Assembly (NCBI GenBank): GCA_022749755.1
Contig: CM040443.1
Coordinates: forward strand, 13,841,744 to 13,905,743
DNA: 64,000 bases
Source of the DNA: Azadirachta indica
Lineage: Eukaryota > Streptophyta > Magnoliopsida > Sapindales > Meliaceae
Direction of reading: 5' to 3'
The notes under the pieces are model-generated. The model had not been told where the DNA came from. It saw only the letters and a program-made list of their open reading frames with translations, and did not search any database. Positions within the stretch are counted from its first letter, which is position 1, and each line of letters opens with the position of its first letter. This document shows positions 24,487-37,497 of this stretch, one piece after another. Position numbers and translations under genes: made by a program.

Positions 24487-25762
24487 CTTTTATAAATTAT
24501 ATTTCATACTTATATTTATTATTATTATTTAACACCTAATTTTGGGCTACACTATTTTTGGGGCTTCATGGGCTTCGATAATGGGCCAATTCTAAAAGAA
24601 TTTGGGGACGCTTCTAATGGTAAATGGACTTGAAAGATGAAATATTGGGGCCCAATAGACACTTCTTAAATTAATTCAGAAGGAATTCCAAATTATATAA
24701 ATTGTTTATGGGGATTAGAGATGAGTGCTGTAACTGAATTTCAATGAAGTTTCTTTCCATTTTTTGTCAATTGTATTTACTTCACAGCAATACATGAAGC
24801 AAAAATATTAGTTTCTGTCTCTGTGCTTTTGAGATTTTTTTAAAAAAAAAACTAAGGACTTGTTTGACTTAGTTTTTCGATAAAATTCTTTATTTTTAAA
24901 AATAAAAAAATATGAAGATTTTTAAAATACGCGTTTGTCTGAAAGTATTAAAAACTGTTTTTAAATCAAATTTTATTTTTTAGTTGAAAAGTAAAAATTA
25001 GGAAAAAGTCGTTTTCTTAGTTTCTTTTCATAATCGTATTCTAATATAATTCAAATACTGTTTTTGCTTTTGTATCAAATTCTATTTTTTAGTTGAAAAG
25101 TAAAAAATAGGAAAAAGTTGTTTTCTTAGTTTTTTTTTCATACTCTACTCTAATACAATTCAAAAATTATTTTTACAATTCAAAAATTATTTTTTATTAA
25201 TTATTAATGACTAATATTAAATATCATGTCAAACTATTTTTATAAATAAAACTGTTTTATTTAATAAAAAACTTGTACTTAATTATTATTAGTAAAACTT
25301 TAATAAAAAAAGTGATTAAAAATAATTTCAATCAAATGCCTATTTTTACTTGCACTCTTTTGAAAAATTATATTAAACATTTTTTTTTTATAATTTTTTA
25401 GATTAAAAAAAAATTTTTTTTAATAATATATTAAATATATTTTTAAATATTAAAAATATTAAGAATATAATTTATATTTTTAAATGCATCTAAATTTTCA
25501 AAAACAATTTTCAAACGGGAACCAATCAGCCCTGAAGTTTAGGGAAGAAAATGTGAAAAAGAAAACTCCTCTGCTCCTTCCTTCCTTTCCAGTTGTCATT
25601 GGCTCATTGACTTGATGACATTCAATAAAAAGAAGGCCTTCTATTTCATTCAACCAATAAATTCTAATGAAAATACCATTAAACTTCCGAGAAGCTGAAG
25701 AAAAATCACATTATGTATTTGTACGAATTCCTCAATTAACATCTCTCCTCAACTGAAACGTG
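24487..25762 (+). promoter_or_regulatory. Upstream region of the complete TNL gene
   Basis: AT-rich DNA without a gene. A direct repeat of about 100 bp (TTAGTTGAAAAGTAAAAATTAGGAAAAAGT...) occurs at 24980 and 25090. A W-box TTGACT at 25607-25612, about 150 bases before the start codon, is a candidate WRKY binding site, as expected for a defence gene. TCAATAAAAAG at 25622 is a weak TATA candidate. The transcription start is not determinable. Confidence 0.45.
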
Positions 25763-28700
25763 ATGGTTTCTTCTTCTTCTTCTTATCATAAAATGATTTA
25801 TCAGAAAAAGTATGATATTTTCCTCAGTTTTAGAGGTGAGGACACTCGCCACAATTTCACCGACCATTTGCATACAGCTCTACGTCGACAGCAGATTCGT
25901 ACTTTCATTGATGATCAACTTAAGAGAGGAGATGAAATTTCTCAATCTCTTCTTAGTGCAATTGAAGGATCAAGCATTTCTATTATCATTTTTTCAGAAA
26001 CTTACGCCTCTTCTGAATGGTGTCTCAATGAACTTGTCAAAATTCTTGAATGTAAGAATAAATACGGACAGATTGTGATACCAATTTTCTATCGCGTTAA
26101 TCCTTCGAACGTTAGAAACCAAACTGGGGCTTTTGGTAATTCGTTCTTAAAGCTTGAAGAACGCTTCAAGGAGAGGATAGATAAGTTGCAAAGATGGAGG
26201 ACTGCTTTAAGGGAAGTTGCCAAGTTGTCTGGCTTCGATTCTGATACCATCAGGTAACTTATCCTCCCTTAGTACTACCCACATATCACTATACATATAT
26301 ATATATATATATTAAAGTTTGAAAATAAAAATATTTTATTAAATTTCTCTCTTAAAGATTGAAATTGTATTACTTAAATAAAAACTTTAGATAATATATC
26401 ACTTTTCTCCCTTTAACTATTAGTTGACTTCTCTCTAAATTTGTAATTACTAAAATAACCTCATCACACTATAAATAATATACGAATATAAGTAGTGCTA
26501 CAATTAAATTTTCTTTTAAGTAAAGACCAAGAGCAAGCTCCTAGTAAAAACTATAAAAAATGAAACAAAAATAATCAAGAGTTGAGCTAAATTTTTATAA
26601 ATGATTACTGTTTAAAATTTGTTTAAAAAGTGACCCTTTAAATTTATTTAGATCAAAATACTCCTATTTAAAAATGTATGTCGATTATTTTTAAAATTTT
26701 TTTATAAGGGTATTTTAATTTAAGTTAGTCATTTTTTAATGATATTTTAAATAATAGTAATTTAAGAAAATTAAATTTAAATGTTGGTTACCGTTAAAAA
26801 TTCTCTAAAGAAAGTAAAAAAATACTACAAAAATATCCAGAAAAAAAAATAAATAGCAAGGGAAAAAATGAGATGAAAACATTAATTTAAAAAAAAAAAA
26901 ACAAATGAAACAAACTCCACTCAAAGCCATAGCCACAAAAATAGATCGTCATCTCGGCGGACAACATCTTCGGCCACAACAAACAATAATTGCAGAAAAT
27001 AAAATCAACAACATAGGAAAGCTGCAGTAAAAAAATAGCACAGCATCCAGAAAAATTTGCGGTAGAATCAAACAAAACTTGCACACATCAACCAATAGCA
27101 CCGACAAAAATTCTGAAGACGGAATAGTAAAAGAACCAGAACTAATAGAATCCCGAATTTAGATACCCCATTACGTTATGAAATAATAGATATTGAATTC
27201 CGCTAAAGAGATATATAATTATATCAAACACTTTTTCTTTACAGAAAAATAAAAATTAAAAAATACAAACAAACCCATTTCATTTTTTGAGATCTAAAAC
27301 AAATAAAATATAAATTGCTATCTACAAAAAAAAAAAAAAAAAAGATAGAAGAAGCTAAAATACTCTCTTACTCAAACAAATTGCCAATAATGATCCAAAA
27401 ATTACACGATTTTTCCTGTCCTCATTTCAATATCACTATTAGGTTTTCAAATTCACTTGAATGAAGAATTTGATCCAGTTAATTATTAGAATTTGAAATT
27501 CACTCAGAAGGACAATCAAGAAATAAAAAACAAAGAAAATCCCAGCCGTCAATTCCCATTGCATCCGCAACCTCTACCATTATTTTGTCTGTTGTCATTA
27601 CCGTTGAATGAAGATCCACCAGCAGACTCATCAATTACCACCCATCAAACCCATTCTACACTACCATCATTCCTCTACGAGTCTGCCATCATCACAAAAG
27701 TCCTTTCACTTAATCTCGTCCACATCTTCAACTATATATGCCTTTTTCGTACTGAGTTTTGCTTAAGATAACATTTTCAAGTTTGGGGTTCACTATTTTG
27801 GGGGTGTTATCTTCGTCAAATAACTCTGTTTTATTCTGATAATAAAACAAAATGTAATTTTACGTTTTTGCTCTTAAGTACATGGTCTGGATATAGCAGT
27901 AAAAGAGACAAAGTGATACATTCTCTAAATTTTATATCTAAGTGATATAATTTTAGTCTCCAAAAGAGAAATTTGATAATATATCTTTATTAAAATTTTA
28001 GAATTAGTTTTTATAGAAATGGTTGGCAATTTAATTCAAAAAGTATAATAGGTAAAGTCAATGCTAAATTGTTTTATACTAATTCATAAATATTCCAATT
28101 TTGAATTTTTTTAAAATTTCTTTTATTGTTGAAGTTTCAATAAGCAAACACTTACTTAAAATGACTTTTTAGCTTTTGAAAAAAAAAATTGTGCATTATC
28201 CTTTTTATCCGTTCTAACTTTTAATTATTTTCATATATTTCAGGTCTGAGAATGTACTTATAGAGAAAATTGTAGAAGATATTTTGAAGAGATTAAATGG
28301 TATGTTTCCAAGTAATCTTAATAAAGATTTAGTTGGAATAGAATCAAAAATAAAGGAAATTGAATTGTCATTAAGTTATGGATCGATGGATATTTACAGT
28401 TTAGGTATTTGGGGCATTGGTGGAATTGGCAAGACGACAATTGCTAGTGCAATTTTTAATAAATTCTCTAGTCATTTTGATAGTTCATCCTTTATTGAAA
28501 ATGTTAGAGAACAGTCTGAAAAATCTGGTGGTTTAGCTCACATGCGGCAAGAACTTTTTGCTACATTATTAGATGATAGAAATTTGAATATTGGTATTCC
28601 TAGTTTTAGCTTTAACTTTCAGAGTAAAAGACTTAGCCAAAAGAAGATTCTTATTGTTCTTGATGATGTGACTCATTTCGAACAAATAGAATTCTTAATC

Positions 28701-31615
28701 GGAAGTCTTGATTGGTTCATGCCAGACAGTCTAATTATAATAACAACAAGAGATAAACAAGTTCTAAAAAATTGTGGAGTGCAAATAATATACGAGATGA
28801 AGGGATTAGGTGATATTGATGCTCTTAAACTTTTCAATCAATATGCCTTTAGAAAAGGTCATCCTGATGTAGATTACAATGAATTAACAAATAAATTAAT
28901 ACAATATGCACAAGGTGTTCCATTAGCTCTTAAAGTTTTAGGGCGTTTTCTGCATGGAAAGAGTCAAGAACATTGGGAAAGTGCAATGGAAAAACTAAAA
29001 AGAATGCCTCATAATGAGATTCAAAAAGTTCTGAAAATAAGTTATGATGGCTTGGATGACCAAGAGCAAAATATTTTTCTAGACATTGCATGTTTTTTCA
29101 AAGGTACGGATAAAAATTTAGTAATAAAATTCCTTGAAGCTAGCGGCTTCTCTGCAAAAATAGGAATAAGTGTTCTTATTGATAAGTGTCTCGTAATGGA
29201 ATCAAATAGCATGATAACAATGCATGATTTGTTACAACAAATGGGTAAAGAAATTGTTCGACAAGAATCTGTCGCTGATCCAGGAAAACGTAGTCGATTA
29301 TGGCATCATAAGGACGTTTACGAAGTTTTGACATATAATACGGTAAGCACTTTTTTTAGACTATTGATTTGTGATAATGTTAAATAATACTACAAATATT
29401 ATATATCTATTTTTGCATCAATAGTTTTTAGTTATATCAATTTATATTAATAGTTTGGCTGAATAATACAAAATTTGATGCTAACTTCTGGCCCTTTTCT
29501 AATTATTAGGGAACTAAAGCAATCGAAGGCATCTCTTTGGATATGTTTGAAATTGAAGAGATAATTTTAAATTCTGATGCTTTCAAAAATATGCATAAAT
29601 TGAGATTCTTAAGATTTATGGGAGAGATCAACAAATGTAAATTGTCTCATTTTCGTGGCCCCGAATTTAGTGAAGTAAGATATCTACACTGGGATGGATA
29701 TCCATTAAAATCATTGCCTTCAAATATTCATACAGAGAATCTTGTTTCACTTGAATTGCCTTATAGTGAAGTTCAACAACTTTGGAATGGTGTTCAGGTA
29801 TACCTTACTATTTATATCTACGAAATCATTTAGCTATAATTGTTTTAATATCATTGATGCTAATTGCCTATGTTGTGTCTCTCTCTATTCTTTTTCTTAA
29901 AAAATCGACAGAATCTTGTTAAGTTAAAACAGATAGATCTCAGTAATTCGAAGCAGCTAACGAAACTCCCAGACCTTTCAAAGGCTCAGAATCTTGAGAA
30001 GCTGATATTAGAACGGTGTTCAAGTTTGCTTGAGATGCATTCATCTATTCAATATTTGAACAAGCTTACTATTCTTAATCTGAACCACTGCAAAAGCCTG
30101 AGGAGTCTTTCAACAATCATTCTATCAGAATCTCTTCAAACAGTTTATCTTTCCAACTGCTCAAATTTAAAGAAGTTTCCAGAGATCTCATTATCTTGTA
30201 ATATAGAAGTGTTGTTTTTAGACGGAACTGCAATCGAAGAGCTGCCCTCGTCTATCGACCGTCTATCAAGGCTAGTTACATTGAATATTGGAAATTGTTC
30301 AAGGCTTGAGCAGCTGCCGAGAAGCATATGTAAGTTGAAGTCACTTAAATATTTTAATCTCTCTGGTTGCTCAAATCTTCAGAGATTGCCTGAGGAACTT
30401 GGAAATTTAGACGCTTTGAAGAGCCTGGAGGCTGAAAGAATTGGCATCAAAGAGTTACCATCATCCTTCGTAAGTTTAAAGAACCTCGATGAAGCATTTT
30501 TTGAGAGATTCAGGGGCCATCAGCATACGGGTTTCTTGATGCCTATTTCATTGTCTTTAAATGGCTTGCATAATCTAAGGTCTGCACATCTAATTGATTG
30601 CGGCATCACAGAGTTACCTGAAAGTCTTGGTCAATTATCCTCACTAGAACATTTGCATCTACAAAAAAATAATTTTGAGAGGTTACCAGAAAGCATCATA
30701 AACCTTTCTAAGTTGCAGGTAATCGTTTTAAGCTATTGCGAGAGACTTCAATCCTTACCAAAGCTTCCAAGCAGTGTATATAATATGAATGCAAATCATT
30801 GCACATCACTGAAGTCCTTATCAGATTTATCAGTTTTATTCTCACTTCGGAGCACATCCAATTCTTCTCAGAGCTTTTGGTTAACAAATTGTATTAAATT
30901 GGATCAGAAGGCGCTCCGAAAAATTACTGAAGATGCTCTGCATAAAATTCGGCTTCTTGTAACTACATTGTGGAAACAACTAGATCAGGTTTCTCTTTAA
31001 CTCACTCTCGGTTTTTTGTAGTTAAATTTAGCAATTTCTAAAATGATTATTTGGGTGATATTGCAGACATATGCTTACGGATTTGGTGACCATATTTCTT
31101 ACCCTGGAAGTGAAATTCCAAAGTGGTTTAACTTTCAAAGTATGGGATCTTCTATAAACATGAAGCTGCTTCCAGGTTGGTTCACTAATAAATTTTTGGG
31201 CTTTGGGTTGTGCGTTGTTGTATCATTTCCAGACAATCAAGAAAGCCAGCAGGAATTTGGAGTATGGTGTGAGTTTAAATTCAAAACAGAATTAGATGGT
31301 GATTGGCATGTTGCTACAGACTTGTATATTGGGCACATGTATTATGTGGAGTCGGATCACGTAGTATTAAGTTACCATTTTCGTATCCATTGTGAAGATG
31401 ATCATTGCAGTTATAGGAACGAAAGAGTCCAAGATCACCAAGTACAGTTCTATCTTGTTGATATTATGAGTGGTGAACGTGTAGACGTGGTGAGCAAAAG
31501 TGGGGTTCATTTGTTATACGCCCAAGATTTTGATGAATCAATGAGCATAAGTTTCAGAGCTGACGAGGATGAAGATGAAAGCAACCTGCACCCGAAGAGA
31601 TTGAGATTGAGCTGA
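25763..31615 (+). CDS. TIR-NBS-LRR disease resistance protein, complete, five exons
   Basis: An intracellular immune receptor. Exons 25763-26253, 28244-29342, 29510-29797, 29912-30988 and 31067-31615 join in frame through GT-AG introns to 1167 residues. The start is ATG at 25763; the GTG just before it is not used. TIR about 16-155: YDIFLSFRGEDTRHNFTDHL, and WCLNEL holding the NADase catalytic Glu at about 90. NB-ARC about 190-530: P-loop GIGGIGKTT (Lys about 227), kinase-2 KILIVLDDV, GVPLALKVLG, LDIACFFKG, MHDL about 490. LRR in exons 3-4, about ten imperfect repeats. C-JID in exon 5 (YPGSEIPKWF, FLGFGLCVVVSF), then an acidic stretch and HPKRLRLS. In this class the TIR oligomer cleaves NAD+ on activation. 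All key residues are present and no break was found. Intron 1 (1990 bp) contains a transposon. Confidence 0.96.
26321..27995. mobile_element. 1.65 kb TIR element inside intron 1 of the complete TNL gene
   Basis: The left arm from AAATTTCTCTCTTAAAGATT to ATAATATATCACTTTTCTCC (26341-26425) is the imperfect reverse complement of the right arm (AAGTGATACATTCTCTAAAT ... AGAGAAATTT, 27915-27974), and weaker similarity extends the arms to about 100 bp. The interior has no recognisable transposase. A 92-codon frame at 27493 in a C-rich patch (CCGTCAATTCCCATTGC) resembles nothing known and may be captured or chance. Because unit 1's intron 1 lies mostly outside the window, I cannot say whether both copies carry it. 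Confidence 0.6.
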
Positions 31616-33882
31616 TATATATTCGTTGTATTGTTAATTGAAATTAGTAATTAAACCAACGTTTAGGGTTTTCTAATAAATCCTTGTACTTGAACATTAA
31701 TTACAATAATGAAAATTAGCCAATCTAGAAAACATTTTTACTTGCAATTCCACCTTTACGATGAAAATCCAAACAAATCAAATAATAAATTAAATTTATC
31801 ATTGTTATGCAGCCTTCAGCATATTTATCAATATGCTTTATATCTCTAAAACAATTTATATTTAGGTTATAATATATTAATAAAAATTATTTTCTTGACC
31901 AGTTAACATTATATAACTCAATGCTACAGTAGAACTTAATGTTTGTTTTTCTGTTTTGCTAAATTTAAATAGGGAAATTCCAGTTTCTCCCCGATTATTT
32001 GATATAATATCCCACGACATTTAGCTAATATCTCAATTTCTTGCTAGTATTACCTTAATTTGTAGTATAAACTGTTACTTTTTTAGGGCAATTATATACT
32101 TTTACAAGGTTGTGTGTGATGGTGATGATGAAGGGATATAAACAATAACATGTTTACATTTTTTTCCTGTGTTATCACAATTTCAAATTGAAAGGAGCTT
32201 ACAACTGAAACTTATGACACCTAACTTATCTAAAAAAATCTAAATATATAAACAATTTAATTCATTTTTTTATGTGCGTGTATATATATATATAGATATA
32301 TATTTATATATATGTTACTTTTTCTTAAATATTCATATTTTCCAAAAATTTTAAATTATATTATATATTTAATAAATTAGATTATCTTTTAATTTTTATT
32401 TATTTTTAAGGAGGATGATAATTGAACTCTGTTTTTAAAAATAAATATCAAATAGTCATAAAGAATGAAAATATTTGTAATCTAGGTAAGTATTAATTAA
32501 ACCATATCCAATACGTAATTAATAGTACTAAAAATTTTATTGCGTCACGCATGTATTAAATATAACAAATGGAGTAGTGATTCCAAGAAGCGTCAAATAT
32601 TATCATGTATATATGTGTGAACTGAAAATTCAGCAGCCATTTGTGGGTCTCATTTGGTGTGCCTAATTAATTTTATCTTTTTGTTAAGAATTAAATTTAC
32701 CAAATAGCAAATTACAACTAACAAAACTCATTTATTAAAAACGAGGTTTCAATTTGTGCATAGGATAAGGCCGGCCAAGGGATAGTATTATTTTGAAAGG
32801 GTATAATTTATTCCAATCTCGTATTAATTAGGTGTTGTATCATTAAATAATGTGAGAATTAGAAACCTTATTCCATGAATTGAGATCGATCAATAATATC
32901 CAAAGAGCACCAACTGGATAAGTATGTCTTGGGACTAAAAAGAATTAGTTAGACTAGAGAAGATTCCATTCCCATATGACCGTATCCTATAGTTAAGATC
33001 ATAATTAATATTTTAATAAAAGATTAATTAAAGCATAAATTTGAAGAGTTGGTAACAATAAATATGATTCTTTTCACTTTGTATAATAGGATAAGAATTA
33101 CTGTTACTTTGTATATGATTATAAACATTAATTAACTGAAAGGATTGGTTATTAGATGTGCAAACTAGTTCTACTGGATAAATTTGTGTAAGTTAACGTC
33201 ATATAATATAAGTACATGAACAAAAATTAAAAAAATTAAAAAGAAGTTAATGCAAAAAAATATATATGAAAAAACATTGTTTTAATATTCTAACACAAAA
33301 TTTTAAATACATGTAACCTTAACTTTTTTTAAAAAAGTGTATATATCAATACGTAAAGAAGATAAATTCTGTATATAAATTATGAATGAAACTAACGTAA
33401 TATAATAGTATTAATTATTACATAATTGACATTATTTATTTTATTAATGGTATCATTGAGTTTTCATTTTTATTAACCAACATTGTCAATATGATATAAA
33501 ATAATTACATGAACAAAATTTAAAAAAATAAAAAGTTAATGCCAAAAAAAAGAAGAAAAAACATTAACTTTAATATTCTAACACAAAACTTAACACACAT
33601 GTAACCTTTTTTTTAAAAAAAAAAATTGTATGTATTTATACATAAATAATATAAACTCCTTATATAAATTATATATGTATGAAACTAAGGTAATATAATA
33701 ATATTGGTTATTACATGATTGACATTATTTATTTTTATTAATTGTATCCATTGAGTTTCCACTTTTATTAATCAAAATTCTCATATCGCATCTAATAATT
33801 GTACATATCTTTATTATTATTCATATCTATTAATTTATACAAAGAGTACATACATTATTCATATGTATTGTAGTCAATTCCA

Positions 33883-33915
<33 letters not shown>

Positions 33916-34028
33916 ACTTTGGTGCTATATGACCTCACATATGTATATATATATACACACACAACTTTGGTGCTATATGACCTCATATATGTATAATGTA
34001 TAGATGTATTATATTACATTTGATTTAA
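31616..34028. other. Intergenic DNA between TNL and the broken nicotinamidase, unit 2
   Basis: Contains a probable polyadenylation signal AATAAA at 31675-31680, a partial copy (31790-32470) of the 1.45 kb repeat found twice in unit 1, the join at 32476/32477 where about 1.2 kb or more of unit 1 sequence is absent, and an imperfect tandem repeat: AAGTTAATGC...AACATTG/TTAA...TTCTAACACAAAA...CATGTAACC at 33240-33330 and again at 33530-33620. No gene. Confidence 0.6.
33885..34000 (+). repeat. Tandem repeat with TA/AC microsatellite
   Basis: TATATATACACACACAACTT followed by TGGTGCTATATGACCTCA occurs twice in a row (about 33893-33944 and 33947-34000). Unit 1 has a single copy at 10575-10620. Confidence 0.8.
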
Positions 34029-34222
34029 GGCATCTTTAGTTTTTTATATTGGTCAGCCTTCGTAATGATATCTATAATTAATACACATTTAAGGAAAGCA
34101 ATTAATTAGTTCAACTTATAAACCCGGCATCTTTAGTTTTTTATATTGGTCAGCCTTCGTAATGATATCTATAATTAATACACATTTAAGGAAAGCAATT
34201 AATTAGTTCAACTTATAAACCC
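34029..34222 (+). repeat. Perfect 97-bp tandem duplication
   Basis: Two adjacent copies, 34029-34125 and 34126-34222, start with GGCATCTTTAG and end with CAACTTATAAACCC; I see no difference between them. Unit 1 has one copy (about 10658-10755). It lies in what was the promoter side of the broken nicotinamidase copy. Perfect identity implies a recent event, after the large duplication. Confidence 0.9.
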
Positions 34223-34282
34223 ATATAAAACCTAATTAGGGTCTCCCATTTCATAAACCTACTTGCACCAAAAGAAATATCA

Positions 34283-34914
34283 ATGGAAATGGCTTCCTAA
34301 ATTATATGATCAACCCATTATTAACACAGTCTCTTGTTTCATTTTCTGAAATCATTATCTAATTCATATTCATATGCCAAATAGGAGACCAGAAAGAGAA
34401 ACCCTAATACCAAAATCTCTGCTTTATTAGTGATTGATCTGCAGAACTATTTTTCCTCCTTAGCCAAGCCTATTCTCAACAACACTCTCACTACCATCCA
34501 CCTCTGTCGCCAGGCATCTATCCCCGTCTTCTTCAACCGCCGCTGTCACAAGTCCCCTGCACACTATGGGATGCTCGCTGAGTGGTGCAACAATGAATTG
34601 AGATAAAACGGCGTGGACGAGGCCATAGACAAGAGTACTTACAGGGCGTTCCACAATACGAAGTTGCAGGACTTCTTGGTGGAGATGGGAGTGAAGGAAG
34701 TGATAATGAGAGGTGTTATGATTAATGTGTGCTGTGAACGACGGCGCGTGAGGCGTTTCTAAGAGGGTACAGGGTGTTCTTTTCGACGGACGAGACGGCG
34801 GCGTTGGATGAGGTGCTGCATATGGGCACGTTGAGGAACTTGGCTTTTGCCTTTGCTTATTGGGTTGACTATAATAAACTTCGAGCTGGGCTTCGCGGAA
34901 TCAAAACAGAGTAA
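34283..34914 (+). pseudogene. Broken nicotinamidase (isochorismatase-family) copy, unit 2
   Basis: Homologous to 59242-59958 and to 10813-11470. Like the unit 1 copy it lacks about 45 bp of the transit-peptide region and one base after the Cys codons (TGTGAACGACGG). Unlike unit 1 it lacks about 37 bp between CAATGAATTG and AGATAAAACGG (near 34600), removing the [13 protein letters not shown] region, but keeps the AACTTGGCTTTTGCCTTTGC stretch that unit 1 has lost. The initiation region is ATGGAAATGGCTTCC and the first frame breaks within about 30 codons. The final stop is at 34912-34914. It cannot encode a working enzyme. Confidence 0.92.
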
Positions 34915-37497
34915 TTATGCTTTAAGGTGTTATATTTTATTTTACTTCTTGTGTTGATTGTAGCATCTTGTTTTGTAAGAATTAATGGCTCTTTTGGTAG
35001 TTTTTGAATATTGTAAAGATGATAATGTGAAATGGTGTTTTTAATAATAGAAAATGTGTTTGATGGTAAGTAAAGAACTTTTTAATCTACCTTTAAAAGT
35101 TATAATTAATTAAAAAATAACAAATATACCCAATATAATAAAAGTTGTTTAAGAAAAAATAATTAATAAATCTCTAAAATTTAACAAAATACAATATATT
35201 TATATAAAATACATTAATTAACTAAATAATAATATTATTTTATAATGTATTAAGTATTGTAATTTTTGTAAGAATACACATTCGAATTATTAGAAATTAA
35301 ATAAAAATAAAGCATAATAAATATTAATTTATCGATAAAATATGGATTTATAAATTTATTTGTTTATTTTACAAATTGTTTTTATAATAAATATTTATGA
35401 TTATATTATAATTTAAATAAAATATATGTATATATAATTAAAATATGAATAAATTAATAAAAATAAGATATCAATGAAAAATATATAAATTTACAATATA
35501 TTAATAAATATTTATATTATGCTACAAAATAATAATACTATTTATTCAATTAATATATTTTACATAAATATATTGAATTTTATTAAATTTTAGAGATTTA
35601 CTAATTATTTCTACTTAAACAACTATTATTATATAGGGATATAATTATGTTTTTTGCAATAAATTGGGGGTTTTAGGGGTATTTTGAAACTGTTAAGATA
35701 ATAAGAATATTAAATAAATTTTAGGGTTAAAAAGACTTTTATCCTTTATAGAAAATAAAATAGTGAGGTTTGATTATTTATTATATAGTATTGTTTTAAA
35801 AATGATTGAACTAATTATTTTAAGGATAAAATTATAATAAATTTAAAAAATATGTTTAAATATGGTGAAAAATAAAAAAGTTGTTTTCTTTTCTAGTTAA
35901 ATTTAGAAAATAATTTTTTTATTTTAAAAATAAGTTTTGCAAAACATGCAATCAAACAAATTTTTTGATTGCTTTTATTTTTGAAAATGAATAAAATCTT
36001 GAAATAAATTTTGTAAAACATGTAATCATGCAAGTTTTTTTTTTTTTTTAATGAAAAACGCTTTTTAAATGTTACCAAACACACAAGTATATCCTTTTGA
36101 ATTTTTTATAATCTTAATTGAATGATGAGGTAATCAATGTAATATTACGTATTATTCTAAATATCATAATATCATATATACATATTATTTTTAGATTAAA
36201 CAATTATATTAAGCCAATAATTGATTCAATGGATACAAAGAAAAAGAAAAATTATTTTCAACAGGGAATAATGGAATTTTCAGTTTTGATTTTTTTCTCT
36301 ATCAATGAATCATCTTCATATTTGGTGTTAAAATTTAAATAATGGTTATTATTATTTGTAAAATAGTGATTTTTAATAATAAATTTATATAAACTTGATC
36401 AAATTTATATCTTAAAAGATATATAAATCTCACACTTATGAAAGAGAAAACTATTTACCTATATATATAACTGCTTATAATTTTAAGGAGTAAAATGATT
36501 ATTTTTTAAAGTTGTAGGAAGTAAAATATAAAAATTTATTTTATAAAAAAAAAAATATAAATAATTTCTAAAAAAAATATAAAAATTTTTGTATGGTGTG
36601 AAGGCCATGCTCCCCTACATTAATTGTTATAAATATATAATTTTGTTTTAGGTAAGTTGAAGTAGTTGAATTTTGAACGATTTTGGACATGTTGGTGGAC
36701 ACAGATTAGGGACCTTTACATGTTAGGAGTAATGTCTTTTAAAATAAAAGTATAAAATGTTTTAGTCCTTAAAATTTGATAAAATAATAAATTAGCTTAT
36801 AATTTAATAAAATTTAACATTTTTGTCCCTAATATTATATTCATCAATTAAATAATGGTCAAGCACAAATTTGTTCCTTGGGAATTTGAATGACGCAAGA
36901 GCTTCAAAAATGGAATGATTCAAAGCAAAAAAAAAAATTTCCTTCAATAACTTTTAAAAGACCCTAAATCTAGCCATTACCAATTAAACTACCATTGTTG
37001 TTGATCAACTGTACTGGCTAATTCCAAAAACATTGGTCATTAGATATTAGTTGTTTTTAGTTCTAAAGTTACTTGTGAATAAAAATCAATAAGGAAAGGC
37101 TATAAGATTTGTAGATTGAGTACACCCATAGCCACGTGGCCGTTATATAGCCTTTGCATTGACTATAAGATGTATTTGATAGTATTTTGTTAAATGTAGC
37201 TTTATAGATGTAAAGATAGTTATTTTAAGGATAAAATTAAAATAAATTTAAAACTATGTTGTTGAAAATGGTGTAAAATAAAAAGTTGTTTTCCTATTTT
37301 TTCAGTTAAAATTTAGAGAATAATATTTTTTGTTTTCAAAAATAAGTTTTTCAAAAAATGTAATCGAACAAATTTTTTGCTTGTTTTACATTTTTGAAAA
37401 TGAAAAAAAATTTGAAAATAAGTTTTATAAAACATGCTATCAAACAGGTTTTTTGATGTTTTTTTCACGTAAAATGAAAAACACTTATTGAAAACTC
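34915..37497. other. AT-rich intergenic DNA, no gene, unit 2
   Basis: Counterpart of 11471-14640, shorter by an internal gap at about 36545 and with a local expansion near 35405-35520. No coding feature was recognised in either strand. Confidence 0.5.
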
